Source of the DNA: Ruminococcus sp.
GTDB lineage: Bacteria > Bacillota > Clostridia > Oscillospirales > Acutalibacteraceae
Length of the DNA stretch: 10,640 bases
Direction: 5' to 3'
Assembly: GCA_004555265.1 (NCBI GenBank)
Contig: SFIQ01000034.1
Location: forward strand, 1 to 10,640
Part shown: positions 1-6,291 of the stretch, piece after piece
Position numbering within the stretch: the stretch's first letter is position 1
How the letters are laid out: each line of letters opens with the position of its first letter
Notes under the pieces: generated by a model
The model's database searches: none
What the model saw: only the letters and a program-made list of their open reading frames with translations
What the model was told of the DNA's origin: nothing
Made by a program: the position numbers and the translations under genes

Positions 1-14
1 ACGGCTGCGCCATT

Positions 15-114
15 ACCCCTTTGTCGCTGCGCGACATTTCCCCTAACAGGGGAATCTCACCGACCCCTACGCACGAAATGGAATGCGTTTGCCCCACAAA
101 CCCAAATTTGCACA
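15..114. repeat. Hairpin-type intergenic repeat, left copy
   Basis: A block of about 100 bases that recurs at 10276-10389. Shared pieces, in order, are a stem-loop opening with TTTGTC and closing with GACATTTCCCC, a second small hairpin CCCCT-AAC-AGGGG followed by AATC, and a right part reading CCCCACAA then CCCAA then TTTGCAC. The first stem differs between copies (TGTCGC/GCGACA here, TGTCTGC/GCAGACA at the right copy) while remaining paired. No gene is seen here. The block looks like a dispersed intergenic element of the genome. Confidence 0.7.
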
Positions 115-123
115 TCGTTTTTT

Positions 124-161
124 CGCCTACGGCGAATGGGGTGCGCCGCGCACGCGGCGCA
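124..161. repeat. Two adjacent perfect palindromic hairpins
   Basis: TTCGCC-TAC-GGCGAA is followed by a 20-base palindrome at 142-161, TGCGCCGCG-CA-CGCGGCGCA, which ends five bases before the -35 element of the M23 gene promoter. There is no T-tract after it, so it is not a standard intrinsic terminator. It could be an operator, the tail of the repeat block to the left, or a terminator of an upstream gene outside the window. Confidence 0.6.
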
Positions 162-166
162 GGAAT

Positions 167-195
167 TTGCATTTTTCGTAAAACTGTGCTATAAT
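167..195 (+). promoter_or_regulatory. Sigma-A promoter of the M23 peptidase gene
   Basis: The -35 TTGCAT (167-172), a 17-base spacer and the perfect -10 TATAAT (190-195), with an extended TG one base before the -10. The expected start of transcription is near 202, giving a leader of roughly 58 bases before the ATG at 260. Confidence 0.85.
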
Positions 196-259
196 GCTTT
201 GCGAATGATTACTTTTTTACCTGCACGCGCAAGCTTTTGCGCGGCGGAAAGAAGGATTT

Positions 260-1975
260 ATGTTTGATAAGATTTATAAAAATATATATTATCTCGGCTT
301 AAAAAGCGGGTATTTACTGCGAGACTTTTTTCGGTTCATTTTCCGAAAAATCAAAGTGCCGCTGAAAGCCGTCGGCTCGGTTTTGCTGGCGCTGTCTCTA
401 TTTATCGGCCGCGGGGGTTCGTCTGCGGCGCACATTATCGGCACGGAAACGAAAGAATTGCTTTCGGATATGCGCCGCGTGCACAGTAAAATTCGGGAAA
501 TTTGGAAGACAGACCGCAAAAATGCAGCGAATCTGTTTTTCGGCTATGTGCGCAAGGCGTTCAGCCGCCACGGCGTTGTGTTTCGGGTTGCTGTGAATAC
601 GGTGTTGCCGGTTGCCGCTTTTGTGTTGCTGTGCGTGGTTGTGGGGCAGTATTCCAATCGCACATTGGCGTTGGAGGTCACCTATAATGACGCGGTCATC
701 GGCTATGTGGAAAGCGAAGCGGTGTACCACGAGGCGCAGGAACAGGCGGCGGAGCGCTTGGCGACTGCGGCGAAGGTGGAAAGTGCAACCGTCAGCGAAT
801 CCGCAGGATATGCGATAAAATCCGTCAAACGCAGTGAGCTGCGCGATGCGGCGGTGCTGTGCGATGAAATCATTGAACGCAGCAACCGCAAGGTCACCAA
901 TGCTTGCGGGATTTATATTGACGATGTGTTTTTGTGTGCCGTGAAGAATGAAACGGACGCCACGGCGGTGTTTGACAATATCCTGCGCAGCTATAATGTG
1001 GACGATGAAAACGCCGAGGTCGGCTTTGTGGAGGATATTTCCTATGTGCAGGGGCTGTATCCCGACGGTGCGGAAACCGTTTGGGACGCGAGTCGCCTTG
1101 CCGAACAGTTGCGCTCGAAAAAAAGCGCAGCGCAATATTATACCGTCGAAGCCGGCGATACCGTTTCGGGCATCGCACAGAAGTTTGGGCTGACCACAGC
1201 AAAGCTGTTTGAATTGAACCCCGGCGTCGGGGAGACCATTAAATTGGGGCAACAGCTTTTGATTTCGCGGGAGGTCAGCTATATTCAGGTGCAGGTGACC
1301 AAAACCGAAACCCGCACCGTGTCCGTGCCGTATCAGACCGTGAAAGAGGAAACCGCCAGCCTGTATTCGGGTACGAAGCGCACCAAGCAAAAAGGCGTGG
1401 CGGGCGAACAGGTGGTTACCGAACTTGTCACCTATGTGGACGGCGTGCGCACCTCGGTCAAAGAGGTCTCGCGCGAAACCACGCGCGAGCCGGTCGATGA
1501 AATCATTCAGGTCGGTACCAAAAAATCCTCCTACGGTGGCAGTTACGGTTACACCGGCTCGTATTCAACCACCAGCTACGGCGGGCGCTTTATTTGGCCG
1601 GCGGTGGGTGCATATTCCGTTTCGTCTGGCTTCGGCTATCGCCGTTCCGGCTTCCACGGCGGGATTGACATTGTGAAGCCCGGCGGCGGCAGTACAGGTG
1701 CGCCGGTGGTGGCGGCGGGCAGCGGTACCGTGGTGACGGCCGGGTACCATTCCAGCTACGGTTATCATGTCATTATCAACCACGGGAACGGAATAACCAC
1801 GCTGTATGCGCATATGTTGCGCGGCTCTTTGAAGGTTTCGGCGGGGCAAAAAGTTTCCGCAGGACAGGCTATTGGCAATATCGGCTCTACGGGCAATGTG
1901 ACGGGGCCGCATCTGCACTTTGAAGTGCGTGTGAACGGGAACCGTGTGAATCCTTTGCCGTATCTCGGCAGATAA
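260..1975 (+). CDS. Membrane-anchored LysM-G5-M23 peptidoglycan endopeptidase
   Basis: A 571-residue cell-wall hydrolase of the M23 (LytM/lysostaphin-like) zinc metalloendopeptidase family, which cleaves peptide cross-bridges of peptidoglycan outside the membrane. The first ~109 residues are basic and carry no signal peptide. One transmembrane helix follows (about 110-131), so the rest should be extracytoplasmic. Next come an uncharacterised region (131-290), a LysM wall-binding domain (about 293-336, YTVEAGDTV start), a G5 domain (about 340-420), a Gly/Ser/Tyr linker, and the M23 domain (about 441-571). The zinc and catalytic set is complete: H466 and D470 (HxxxD), H518 (YAHM), H551 and H553 (HLH), so activity is expected. 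The start is the ATG after AAGAAGG, with a short gap of 4 bases. Single-gene unit with its own promoter and terminator. Family assignment is firm; the exact bond cut and the physiological role (growth, division or sporulation) cannot be read from sequence. Confidence 0.95.
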   Translation: MFDKIYKNIYYLGLKSGYLLRDFFRFIFRKIKVPLKAVGSVLLALSLFIGRGGSSAAHIIGTETKELLSDMRRVHSKIREIWKTDRKNAANLFFGYVRKAFSRHGVVFRVAVNTVLPVAAFVLLCVVVGQYSNRTLALEVTYNDAVIGYVESEAVYHEAQEQAAERLATAAKVESATVSESAGYAIKSVKRSELRDAAVLCDEIIERSNRKVTNACGIYIDDVFLCAVKNETDATAVFDNILRSYNVDDENAEVGFVEDISYVQGLYPDGAETVWDASRLAEQLRSKKSAAQYYTVEAGDTVSGIAQKFGLTTAKLFELNPGVGETIKLGQQLLISREVSYIQVQVTKTETRTVSVPYQTVKEETASLYSGTKRTKQKGVAGEQVVTELVTYVDGVRTSVKEVSRETTREPVDEIIQVGTKKSSYGGSYGYTGSYSTTSYGGRFIWPAVGAYSVSSGFGYRRSGFHGGIDIVKPGGGSTGAPVVAAGSGTVVTAGYHSSYGYHVIINHGNGITTLYAHMLRGSLKVSAGQKVSAGQAIGNIGSTGNVTGPHLHFEVRVNGNRVNPLPYLGR

Positions 1976-1993
1976 TTTTGCAATATGAAAACG

Positions 1994-2029
1994 AAATCAC
2001 CGTACGGCTGCGGCTGTGCGGTGATTTTT
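1994..2029 (+). terminator. Intrinsic terminator after the M23 gene
   Basis: Stem AAATCACCG (1994-2002) pairs with CGGTGATTT (2019-2027) and extends inward a few pairs, followed by T-rich sequence. Read on the other strand the stem is followed by a weaker T-rich stretch, so it may also stop leftward transcription from the small ORF at 2176-2304. Confidence 0.85.
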
Positions 2030-2048
2030 GTGTTGCGCGCGCCGAAAC

Positions 2049-2088
2049 AGACAAAGCCCCCGTGCCGTTTGACACGAGGACTTTGTCT
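2049..2088. other. Long stem-loop between the M23 gene and the small ORF
   Basis: AGACAAAG (2049-2056) pairs with CTTTGTCT (2081-2088), and after a mismatch the stem continues CC/GG and CGTG/CACG to an 8-base loop. Neither strand has a good T-tract after it. It lies downstream of the small ORF on the minus strand and could terminate or protect that transcript. The role is not settled. Confidence 0.55.
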
Positions 2089-2136
2089 TGCTACGAGTTG
2101 TGTATAAAAAAGAGAGGGGGAAAACATATATGTAAA

Positions 2137-2150
2137 CCCGCTTTCGCGGG
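2137..2150 (-). other. GAAA-tetraloop hairpin in the 3' region of the small ORF
   Basis: On the minus strand this reads CCCGC-GAAA-GCGGG followed by TTTAC, about 25 bases after the stop codon of the 42-residue ORF. The GNRA-type loop on a G+C stem is typical of stable RNA 3' structures. The T-tract is short, so it is only a possible weak terminator or 3' stabiliser. Confidence 0.45.
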
Positions 2151-2175
2151 AGCTTATCGGGGGAAGCTTGCCGCC

Positions 2176-2304
2176 TTATACGCTTGCAGTCAGCGCAGAC
2201 AGCTGGATGGCTTTCCAAATCGAGCTCCAAGAGAATTTCTGATTTGCCAATTCGTCAATCAGTTTCAACTCATAGGCTTCTTTGCTTTCATAATAACCTG
2301 TCAT
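2176..2304 (-). CDS. Small ORF, 42 residues, unknown function
   Basis: I do not recognise this protein. It starts at ATG (2304-2302) and ends in TAA, reading MTGYYESKEAYELKL at the N-terminus and SALTASV at the C-terminus. An acidic N-terminal half, ending in a likely helix (about residues 9-22), leads to a Trp-containing, more hydrophobic C-terminal half (SWSSIWKAIQ). There is no Cys, no signal peptide and no clear transmembrane helix. Support for it being real is regulatory: AAAGGAGTGA lies 6 bases before the ATG, and 33 bases further upstream sits a consensus promoter, TTGACA-17-TATGAT. No other ORF shares the transcript. It could be a small regulatory or signalling peptide, a bacteriocin-like peptide, or a lineage-specific small protein; nothing nearby (transporter, protease, modification enzyme) favours any of these. 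Confidence 0.7.
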   Translation of the reverse strand: MTGYYESKEAYELKLIDELANQKFSWSSIWKAIQLSALTASV

Positions 2305-2310
2305 CGTATT

Positions 2311-2320
2311 TCACTCCTTT
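2311..2320 (-). promoter_or_regulatory. Ribosome binding site of the 42-residue ORF
   Basis: The minus strand reads AAAGGAGTGA, a close match to the anti-Shine-Dalgarno complement and at good spacing from the ATG at 2304. It is the main reason for choosing this start. Confidence 0.75.
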
Positions 2321-2336
2321 CCTTTGATTTGTCTGT

Positions 2337-2365
2337 ATCATACACCCGTTTAACAGATTTGTCAA
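2337..2365 (-). promoter_or_regulatory. Consensus sigma-A promoter of the 42-residue ORF
   Basis: On the minus strand, perfect TTGACA (2365-2360), a spacer of exactly 17 bases, and TATGAT (2342-2337). Transcription should start near 2330, giving a leader of about 26 bases. It is one of the two best promoters in the window, the other being that of the aldolase gene. Confidence 0.85.
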
Positions 2366-2491
2366 GTGTTTTTGCACAAAAAAATAAAAATTTTTTTGTT
2401 GAATATAACTATCAAATTTCCAAGAAAAATGAAGTCTTGTTTTATAAAACAACGCAATATAAAGAGTTTGATTTGTAAATCGAGCAATTTC

Positions 2492-2509
2492 GGTGAATTA
2501 AAATTCACC
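2492..2509 (-). terminator. Possible weak terminator after the two-repeat protein gene
   Basis: Perfect inverted repeat GGTGAATT-AA-AATTCACC placed 5 bases beyond the stop codon of the gene at 2514-3578. It is A+T-rich and on the minus strand lacks a clear T-tract, so termination here is an inference from position and pairing. Confidence 0.4.
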
Positions 2510-2513
2510 AAAA

Positions 2514-3578
2514 TTATTTTTTCTTTTCGGCAAAATGACGAAAGTCAAAAAAGTCCGACAAAATTGCCGCTTTTGCCTGTGCGAGTGCATCAAGGTCCGT
2601 ATGGGCTTCACCAAACCGCAAAAGGGTATTGCGCGCTTCGGCGGTCTCATACAGCGAAAACACCGCACATGCCAAGGCGTCCGACGCGACGGCTTGCCGT
2701 TTTTGCAGTGCCGGCAGGACGGCGCGTGCCGCCTCTCGCCGAAGAAAACGACTTGCCCCAAAAACACCGTGCGTGCGAAACGGGAACGGGTGCAAATCAT
2801 TTTCCGTAAAAAAGGCGATGCCGCATTCCGGCACAACCAAATGGACGGGCACGTCGGTCAAAAGCGCTGTATAAACTTGCACATCCAATCCGATTTCCGT
2901 ACAGGCGGTGCAAAGTCCTTGTAAGAATATCGGGGAAACGCCGCCGTATATGTCGCGCAGTACACCTGTGCGCATACCCGCTTTTTGAAACGGCCCGTAA
3001 ACCGTGTGTATCCCCCAAGCGGTTACACCGCTGAGTTTGCGGCGGAAAAGGACTTTGCCGCGCGCTTTTTTTGCGGTCGGTGCGGCGGTGCGGAGAATTT
3101 CCAGAACCGCGCGCAAAATGCGTGCACGGTTTGCCTCGGCGCCGAGCGTTTCGGCATTTTCGCGGTACGCGCGTGCGGCGGTGCGCAAAAAGCGGTCTGC
3201 GCGCGCCTCGGCCTGCGCGGCAGAGGAGAGTAACACACCGTGTTCTTCCCCTGTTGCAGACGGTGCGCGGACATACGCAGGTACCGTGTAGCGCTTGGCA
3301 CACGGATATTTTGCGCACAGGGCGGAAAAGTAATCTGCATCAACCGCAAAACGGTGTTGGCTCGGCAGATATATTGCCGCCGTTTTTGCGGCATTGTGCG
3401 CACAAAGCACGCGTGTATGCGGCAGACTGTTTTCGGCGGCGCCTTTCAAAAGCGCCGTAAACAGCTTTTGCTTCGCCCATTCGTTTTCGCCCTGCAAAAG
3501 AAACATATCTGCGGTGTCTGCCGTTGGGAATGCGGCGGAAAATGCGGAAAAATCGCCCGCACAGAAAAAAGTATCCAA
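2514..3578 (-). CDS. Two-repeat protein, probably a degenerate P-loop NTPase-like family member
   Basis: About 354 residues, Ala-rich, with no signal peptide or membrane helix, so probably cytosolic. I see two similar halves. The first runs from FFCAGDF through a MFLLQGENEWAKQK segment to AAIYLPS; the second from VYGPFQKAG through GVLRDIYGG to HLVVPECGIAF. This order (FF-G, hydrophobic strand, Gly loop, helix, then a strand ending in a Pro) resembles the duplicated P-loop ATPase family of Firmicutes of about 365 residues known as PRK06851. If that is right, both Walker A motifs are lost: GENEWAK and the matching second-half loop lack the GxGKS core. The assignment is from memory of the family pattern and is tentative. 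Three in-frame starts exist: TTG at 3593, GTG at 3587 and TTG at 3578. I prefer 3578 because GGGGGTGA lies 5 bases before it. Transcribed divergently from the aldolase gene. Confidence 0.7.
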   Translation of the reverse strand: MDTFFCAGDFSAFSAAFPTADTADMFLLQGENEWAKQKLFTALLKGAAENSLPHTRVLCAHNAAKTAAIYLPSQHRFAVDADYFSALCAKYPCAKRYTVPAYVRAPSATGEEHGVLLSSAAQAEARADRFLRTAARAYRENAETLGAEANRARILRAVLEILRTAAPTAKKARGKVLFRRKLSGVTAWGIHTVYGPFQKAGMRTGVLRDIYGGVSPIFLQGLCTACTEIGLDVQVYTALLTDVPVHLVVPECGIAFFTENDLHPFPFRTHGVFGASRFLRREAARAVLPALQKRQAVASDALACAVFSLYETAEARNTLLRFGEAHTDLDALAQAKAAILSDFFDFRHFAEKKK

Positions 3579-3596
3579 ATCTTTCACCCCCAAAAC

Positions 3597-3602
3597 AGTA
3601 TA
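3597..3602 (-). promoter_or_regulatory. Possible -10 element of the two-repeat protein gene
   Basis: TATACT on the minus strand, 18 bases upstream of the preferred TTG start. No convincing -35 element is found at 16-18 bases, so this is weak. If used, the leader would be very short and would exclude the TTG at 3593 as a start. Confidence 0.3.
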
Positions 3603-3629
3603 TTTCGGCTTTTTGCGGGGCGTTACGGT

Positions 3630-3658
3630 TTGACAATCTTTTCACGATGCTGTATAAT
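3630..3658 (+). promoter_or_regulatory. Perfect consensus sigma-A promoter of the aldolase gene
   Basis: TTGACA (3630-3635), 17-base spacer, TATAAT (3653-3658). Both hexamers are perfect, fitting a highly expressed glycolytic gene. Expected transcription start near 3665, leader about 54 bases. Confidence 0.9.
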
Positions 3659-3718
3659 AAACCCAAACGCGGATTTTTTCGCGCAGTAGTTTTCGTATCA
3701 AATTAAGGAGTGAACAAT

Positions 3719-4654
3719 ATGCCTTTAGTAACCACAACCGAAATGTTCAAAAAAGCCTATGAGGGCGGCTATGCCATCGGCGCTTTCAATGTGAACAACA
3801 TGGAAATCATTCAGGGAATTACCCGCGCGGCGAAAAAACTCAATGCGCCCGTCATTCTGCAATGCTCCGCAGGCGCCAGAAAGTATGCGTCGCATGACTA
3901 TCTCGTCGCCATGGTCAAAGCGGCGGCGGAAGAAACCGGTCTGCCGATTGCGTTGCATCTCGACCACGGCCCGGACTTTGAAACCTGCAAATCCTGCATT
4001 GACGGCGGCTTTACCTCGGTTATGATTGACGGCAGCCACCTGCCGTATGAGGAGAATGTGGCGCTGACCAAAAAGGTCGTTGACTATGCGCACGCACACG
4101 GCGTTGTTGTCGAGGGCGAACTCGGTCAGCTTGCCGGCATTGAAGACGATGTCAATGTCAGCGCAGAGGACGCAAACTTCACCAAGCCCGAACAGGTTTA
4201 CGATTTCGTCACCAGAACCGGCGTGGATTCTCTTGCTATCGCCATCGGTACCAGCCACGGCGCATACAAATTCAAACCCGGCCAGAAACCCCAGCTTCGC
4301 TTTGACATTCTCAAAGAAGTCGAAGAAAAATTGCCCGGTTTCCCGATTGTGCTCCACGGTGCAAGCTCCGTCAACCAGGACGATGTGAAAACCATCAACC
4401 AATACGGCGGCCAAATGCCCGACGCCATCGGTATCCCCGAGGATATGCTGCGCGAAGCGGCGTCTATGGCGGTTTGCAAAATCAATGTCGATTCCGACAT
4501 CCGTATCGCCATGACCGCGGCTATCCGCAAGCACTTTGTGGAAAATCCGACGCACTTTGACCCCAGACAGTATTTGACCCCCGCAAGAGACGCTATCGAA
4601 GGCGTGGTTTCCCACAAAATCGAGACCGTGCTCGGCTGTGCGGGTAAAGCGTAA
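3719..4654 (+). CDS. fba: Class II fructose-1,6-bisphosphate aldolase
   Basis: 311 residues. Zinc-dependent aldolase that interconverts fructose-1,6-bisphosphate with dihydroxyacetone phosphate and glyceraldehyde-3-phosphate in cytosolic glycolysis and gluconeogenesis. The N-terminus (MPLVTTTEMFKKA, then AIGAFNVNNMEI) and length are typical of the clostridial class IIB type. Active-site residues are present: catalytic D82 and zinc ligand H83 (HLDHG), E134 (GELG), H180 (TSHGAYK) and H213 (LHGASS). The ATG at 3719 is chosen because AAGGAGTGA (3705-3713) sits 5 bases before it; an in-frame GTG at 3710 lies inside that ribosome site and is not credible. Monocistronic, with a perfect promoter and a strong terminator. 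The next gene is murA, matching the fbaA-murAB neighbourhood I recall from Bacillus. Confidence 0.97.
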   Translation: MPLVTTTEMFKKAYEGGYAIGAFNVNNMEIIQGITRAAKKLNAPVILQCSAGARKYASHDYLVAMVKAAAEETGLPIALHLDHGPDFETCKSCIDGGFTSVMIDGSHLPYEENVALTKKVVDYAHAHGVVVEGELGQLAGIEDDVNVSAEDANFTKPEQVYDFVTRTGVDSLAIAIGTSHGAYKFKPGQKPQLRFDILKEVEEKLPGFPIVLHGASSVNQDDVKTINQYGGQMPDAIGIPEDMLREAASMAVCKINVDSDIRIAMTAAIRKHFVENPTHFDPRQYLTPARDAIEGVVSHKIETVLGCAGKA

Positions 4655-4670
4655 TTTTAAACGGATAAAA

Positions 4671-4705
4671 AACGGCGTACCATATATACGGTGCGCCGTT
4701 TTTTT
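4671..4705 (+). terminator. Intrinsic terminator after fba
   Basis: Stem AACGGCGTACC with GGTGCGCCGTT (one T-G pair), loop ATATATAC, then a run of T residues. It is preceded by A residues, so it may work in both directions. Confidence 0.9.
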
Positions 4706-4726
4706 GCCTTTTCGGCAAAACGCACT

Positions 4727-4780
4727 ATAAAAAATCAACAAAATTGTTTATTTTTTCTATATAAAAATCGACAAAAAACC
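4727..4780. repeat. A+T-rich imperfect direct repeat upstream of murA
   Basis: TATAAAAAATCAACAAAA (from 4727) and TATAAAAATCGACAAAAAA (from 4761) are near copies about 34 bases apart, roughly three helical turns. They lie 50-100 bases upstream of the putative murA -10. Such spacing is compatible with a regulator site or intrinsic DNA curvature; in A+T-rich DNA chance is also possible. Confidence 0.4.
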
Positions 4781-4804
4781 CGATAAAATTTCTAAAAAAA
4801 GGAC

Positions 4805-4833
4805 TTTTATTTTGGCGTAGTCGGTGGTATAAT
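4805..4833 (+). promoter_or_regulatory. Probable murA promoter
   Basis: Perfect TATAAT at 4828-4833 but a poor -35 (TTTTAT, 4805-4810) at 17 bases. The -10 is the best in the fba-murA gap. Transcription would start near 4840, leaving about 88 bases of leader before the TTG start. Confidence 0.5.
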
Positions 4834-4849
4834 AATAGTGTATTATTCC

Positions 4850-4873
4850 GCGTGTTTTCACGCATCTTTTTTT
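4850..4873 (+). terminator. Terminator-like hairpin in the murA leader
   Basis: GCGTG-TTTT-CACGC followed by ATC and seven T residues, then more T-rich sequence. It lies only about 10 bases after the expected start of transcription and 55 bases before the murA start codon. The stem has 5 base pairs, so termination would be weak, but the layout suits an attenuator. Confidence 0.45.
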
Positions 4874-4927
4874 GATTTTTTCTTTTTGTGAACATAGAAT
4901 TGATTTGGATTAGGGAGTGAGCCGTCT

Positions 4928-6223
4928 TTGGATAAATTCGTGATTACCGGCGGTCAGCGCCTGACCGGCGAAGTTACGGTCAGCGGCGCAAAAAATGCGG
5001 TTGTTGCCATTCTCCCCGCAACGATTTTGGCGGAGGATGTTTGCCGAATTGAAAACATTCCGAACATCAGCGATGTTTCGGCGATGATAAAAATTTTGAA
5101 AAATATGGGCGCGGAGATTAAATATATCAACAAAACCACGCTCGAAATCGACACACGGCATATCCGTTCGCATGTTGTGGAGCACGAGTTGACCAAACAA
5201 CTGCGCGCTTCGTATTATTTAATCGGCGCACTCATCGGGCGTTTCCACCGTGCCGAGGTCGCCATGCCCGGCGGCTGTTATTTGGGGCTTCGCCCGATTG
5301 ACCAGCATATTAAGGGCTTTGAGGCGTTGGGCACAGAGGTCACGATGGAAGAAAATGCGATGGTGCATTGTAAGGCTGACCGTTTGCTCGGCAATTCCGT
5401 GTATCTCGATGTCGTTTCTGTCGGGGCGACCATCAATGTAATGCTGGCCGCCGTAAAAGCGCGTGGGCTTACCGTGATTGAAAATGCGGCAAAAGAGCCG
5501 CACATCGTCGATTTGGCAAACTTCTTAAACACCATGGGTGCCGATGTGCGCGGTGCAGGTACGGATGTGATTAAAATCCGCGGTGTGGAGAGCCTGCACG
5601 GCTGTGAATATTCCATTATTCCCGACCAAATCGAGGCGGGCACCTACATGGTTGCCGCCGCGGCAACACGCGGGGATGTGTTGGTAAAGAATGTGATTCC
5701 GAAGCACTTGGAGTCCATCACCGCAAAACTGATTGAAGCGGGCGCGACAGTCATTGAAGATGACGAGGCAGTGCGCGTGATTATGAACAAACGCCCCGGG
5801 CATTGCAACATCAAAACGATGCCGCACCCGGGCTTTCCGACCGATATGCAGCCGCAGTTTTCCACCCTGCTTTGCCTTTCCGAGGGCACGAGCTTCGTTT
5901 CCGAAAGCGTGTGGGATAACCGCTTCCGTTATGCCGAGCAGCTGCAAAGAATGGGCGCGAATATCCATGTGAACGGCAAAACCGCCGTTATAGAGGGTGT
6001 GGAGGCCTTAAAGGGCGCGCCGGTACGCGCGGACGATTTGCGCGCAGGCGCGGCAATGCTTATCGCGGCGATGGCGGCAAACGGCGTGACGGAGTTGGAA
6101 GAAATCCAGCACATTGAACGCGGCTACGAAAATGTCGTGGACAAGTTCCGTTCTTTGGGCGCAAAAATCGAGCGCCGCAGTTTCCCCGACGATGACGCAC
6201 ATATGCAAATGAATGCGGGGTAA
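4928..6223 (+). CDS. murA: UDP-N-acetylglucosamine 1-carboxyvinyltransferase
   Basis: 431 residues, slightly longer than the usual ~417. It transfers enolpyruvate from phosphoenolpyruvate to UDP-GlcNAc, the first committed step of peptidoglycan synthesis in the cytosol, and is the fosfomycin target. The N-terminus FVITGGQRLTGEV and the SGAKN motif (K22, N23) are typical. The active-site loop MPGGCYLGLRP carries C117, equivalent to E. coli C115, so fosfomycin binding is expected to be preserved. D306 (PTDMQPQ) matches the catalytic Asp near position 305. The start is TTG, supported by GGGAGTGA 7 bases upstream and by alignment of the N-terminus with the family. Firmicutes often have two paralogues; the position after fba suggests the murAB/murZ-type copy, which is an inference from synteny. 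The short C-terminal extension is Asp/His/Met-rich and not a known domain. Confidence 0.96.
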   Translation: MDKFVITGGQRLTGEVTVSGAKNAVVAILPATILAEDVCRIENIPNISDVSAMIKILKNMGAEIKYINKTTLEIDTRHIRSHVVEHELTKQLRASYYLIGALIGRFHRAEVAMPGGCYLGLRPIDQHIKGFEALGTEVTMEENAMVHCKADRLLGNSVYLDVVSVGATINVMLAAVKARGLTVIENAAKEPHIVDLANFLNTMGADVRGAGTDVIKIRGVESLHGCEYSIIPDQIEAGTYMVAAAATRGDVLVKNVIPKHLESITAKLIEAGATVIEDDEAVRVIMNKRPGHCNIKTMPHPGFPTDMQPQFSTLLCLSEGTSFVSESVWDNRFRYAEQLQRMGANIHVNGKTAVIEGVEALKGAPVRADDLRAGAAMLIAAMAANGVTELEEIQHIERGYENVVDKFRSLGAKIERRSFPDDDAHMQMNAG

Positions 6224-6243
6224 GTTTTTTAAATCAAACGCAG

Positions 6244-6273
6244 ACAGGCAGGTGAAAATACCTGCCTGTTTTT
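6244..6273 (+). terminator. Intrinsic terminator between murA and the lipoprotein gene
   Basis: Ten-base-pair perfect stem ACAGGCAGGT / ACCTGCCTGT with a six-base loop, then five T residues. It ends 18 bases before the start codon of the lipoprotein gene, whose ribosome site follows directly. There is no room for a promoter between them. Confidence 0.9.
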
Positions 6274-6291
6274 CACAGGGAGGGAACAAAT

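Noticed and set aside
398..1390. Long open frame of 330 codons on the minus strand opposite the M23 gene
   Set aside because: It is antisense to a clear domain-bearing gene, reads as His/Arg/Ile-rich non-family sequence and lacks a ribosome site.
1978..2478. Plus-strand open frame of 166 codons after the M23 gene
   Set aside because: It runs across a terminator, hairpins and the promoter of the minus-strand small ORF, and ends in A+T-rich non-coding sequence.
3710..3718. GTG start three codons upstream for fba
   Set aside because: It lies inside the ribosome binding sequence used by the ATG at 3719.
3725..4741. Minus-strand frame of 338 codons opposite fba
   Set aside because: Antisense shadow of the aldolase; no recognisable motifs and no promoter or ribosome site.
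4761..4780. Spo0A box (TTTTTGTCGAT on the minus strand) upstream of murA
   Set aside because: It is close to the TGTCGAA consensus but lies in very A+T-rich DNA where partial matches are expected; nothing else supports sporulation control.
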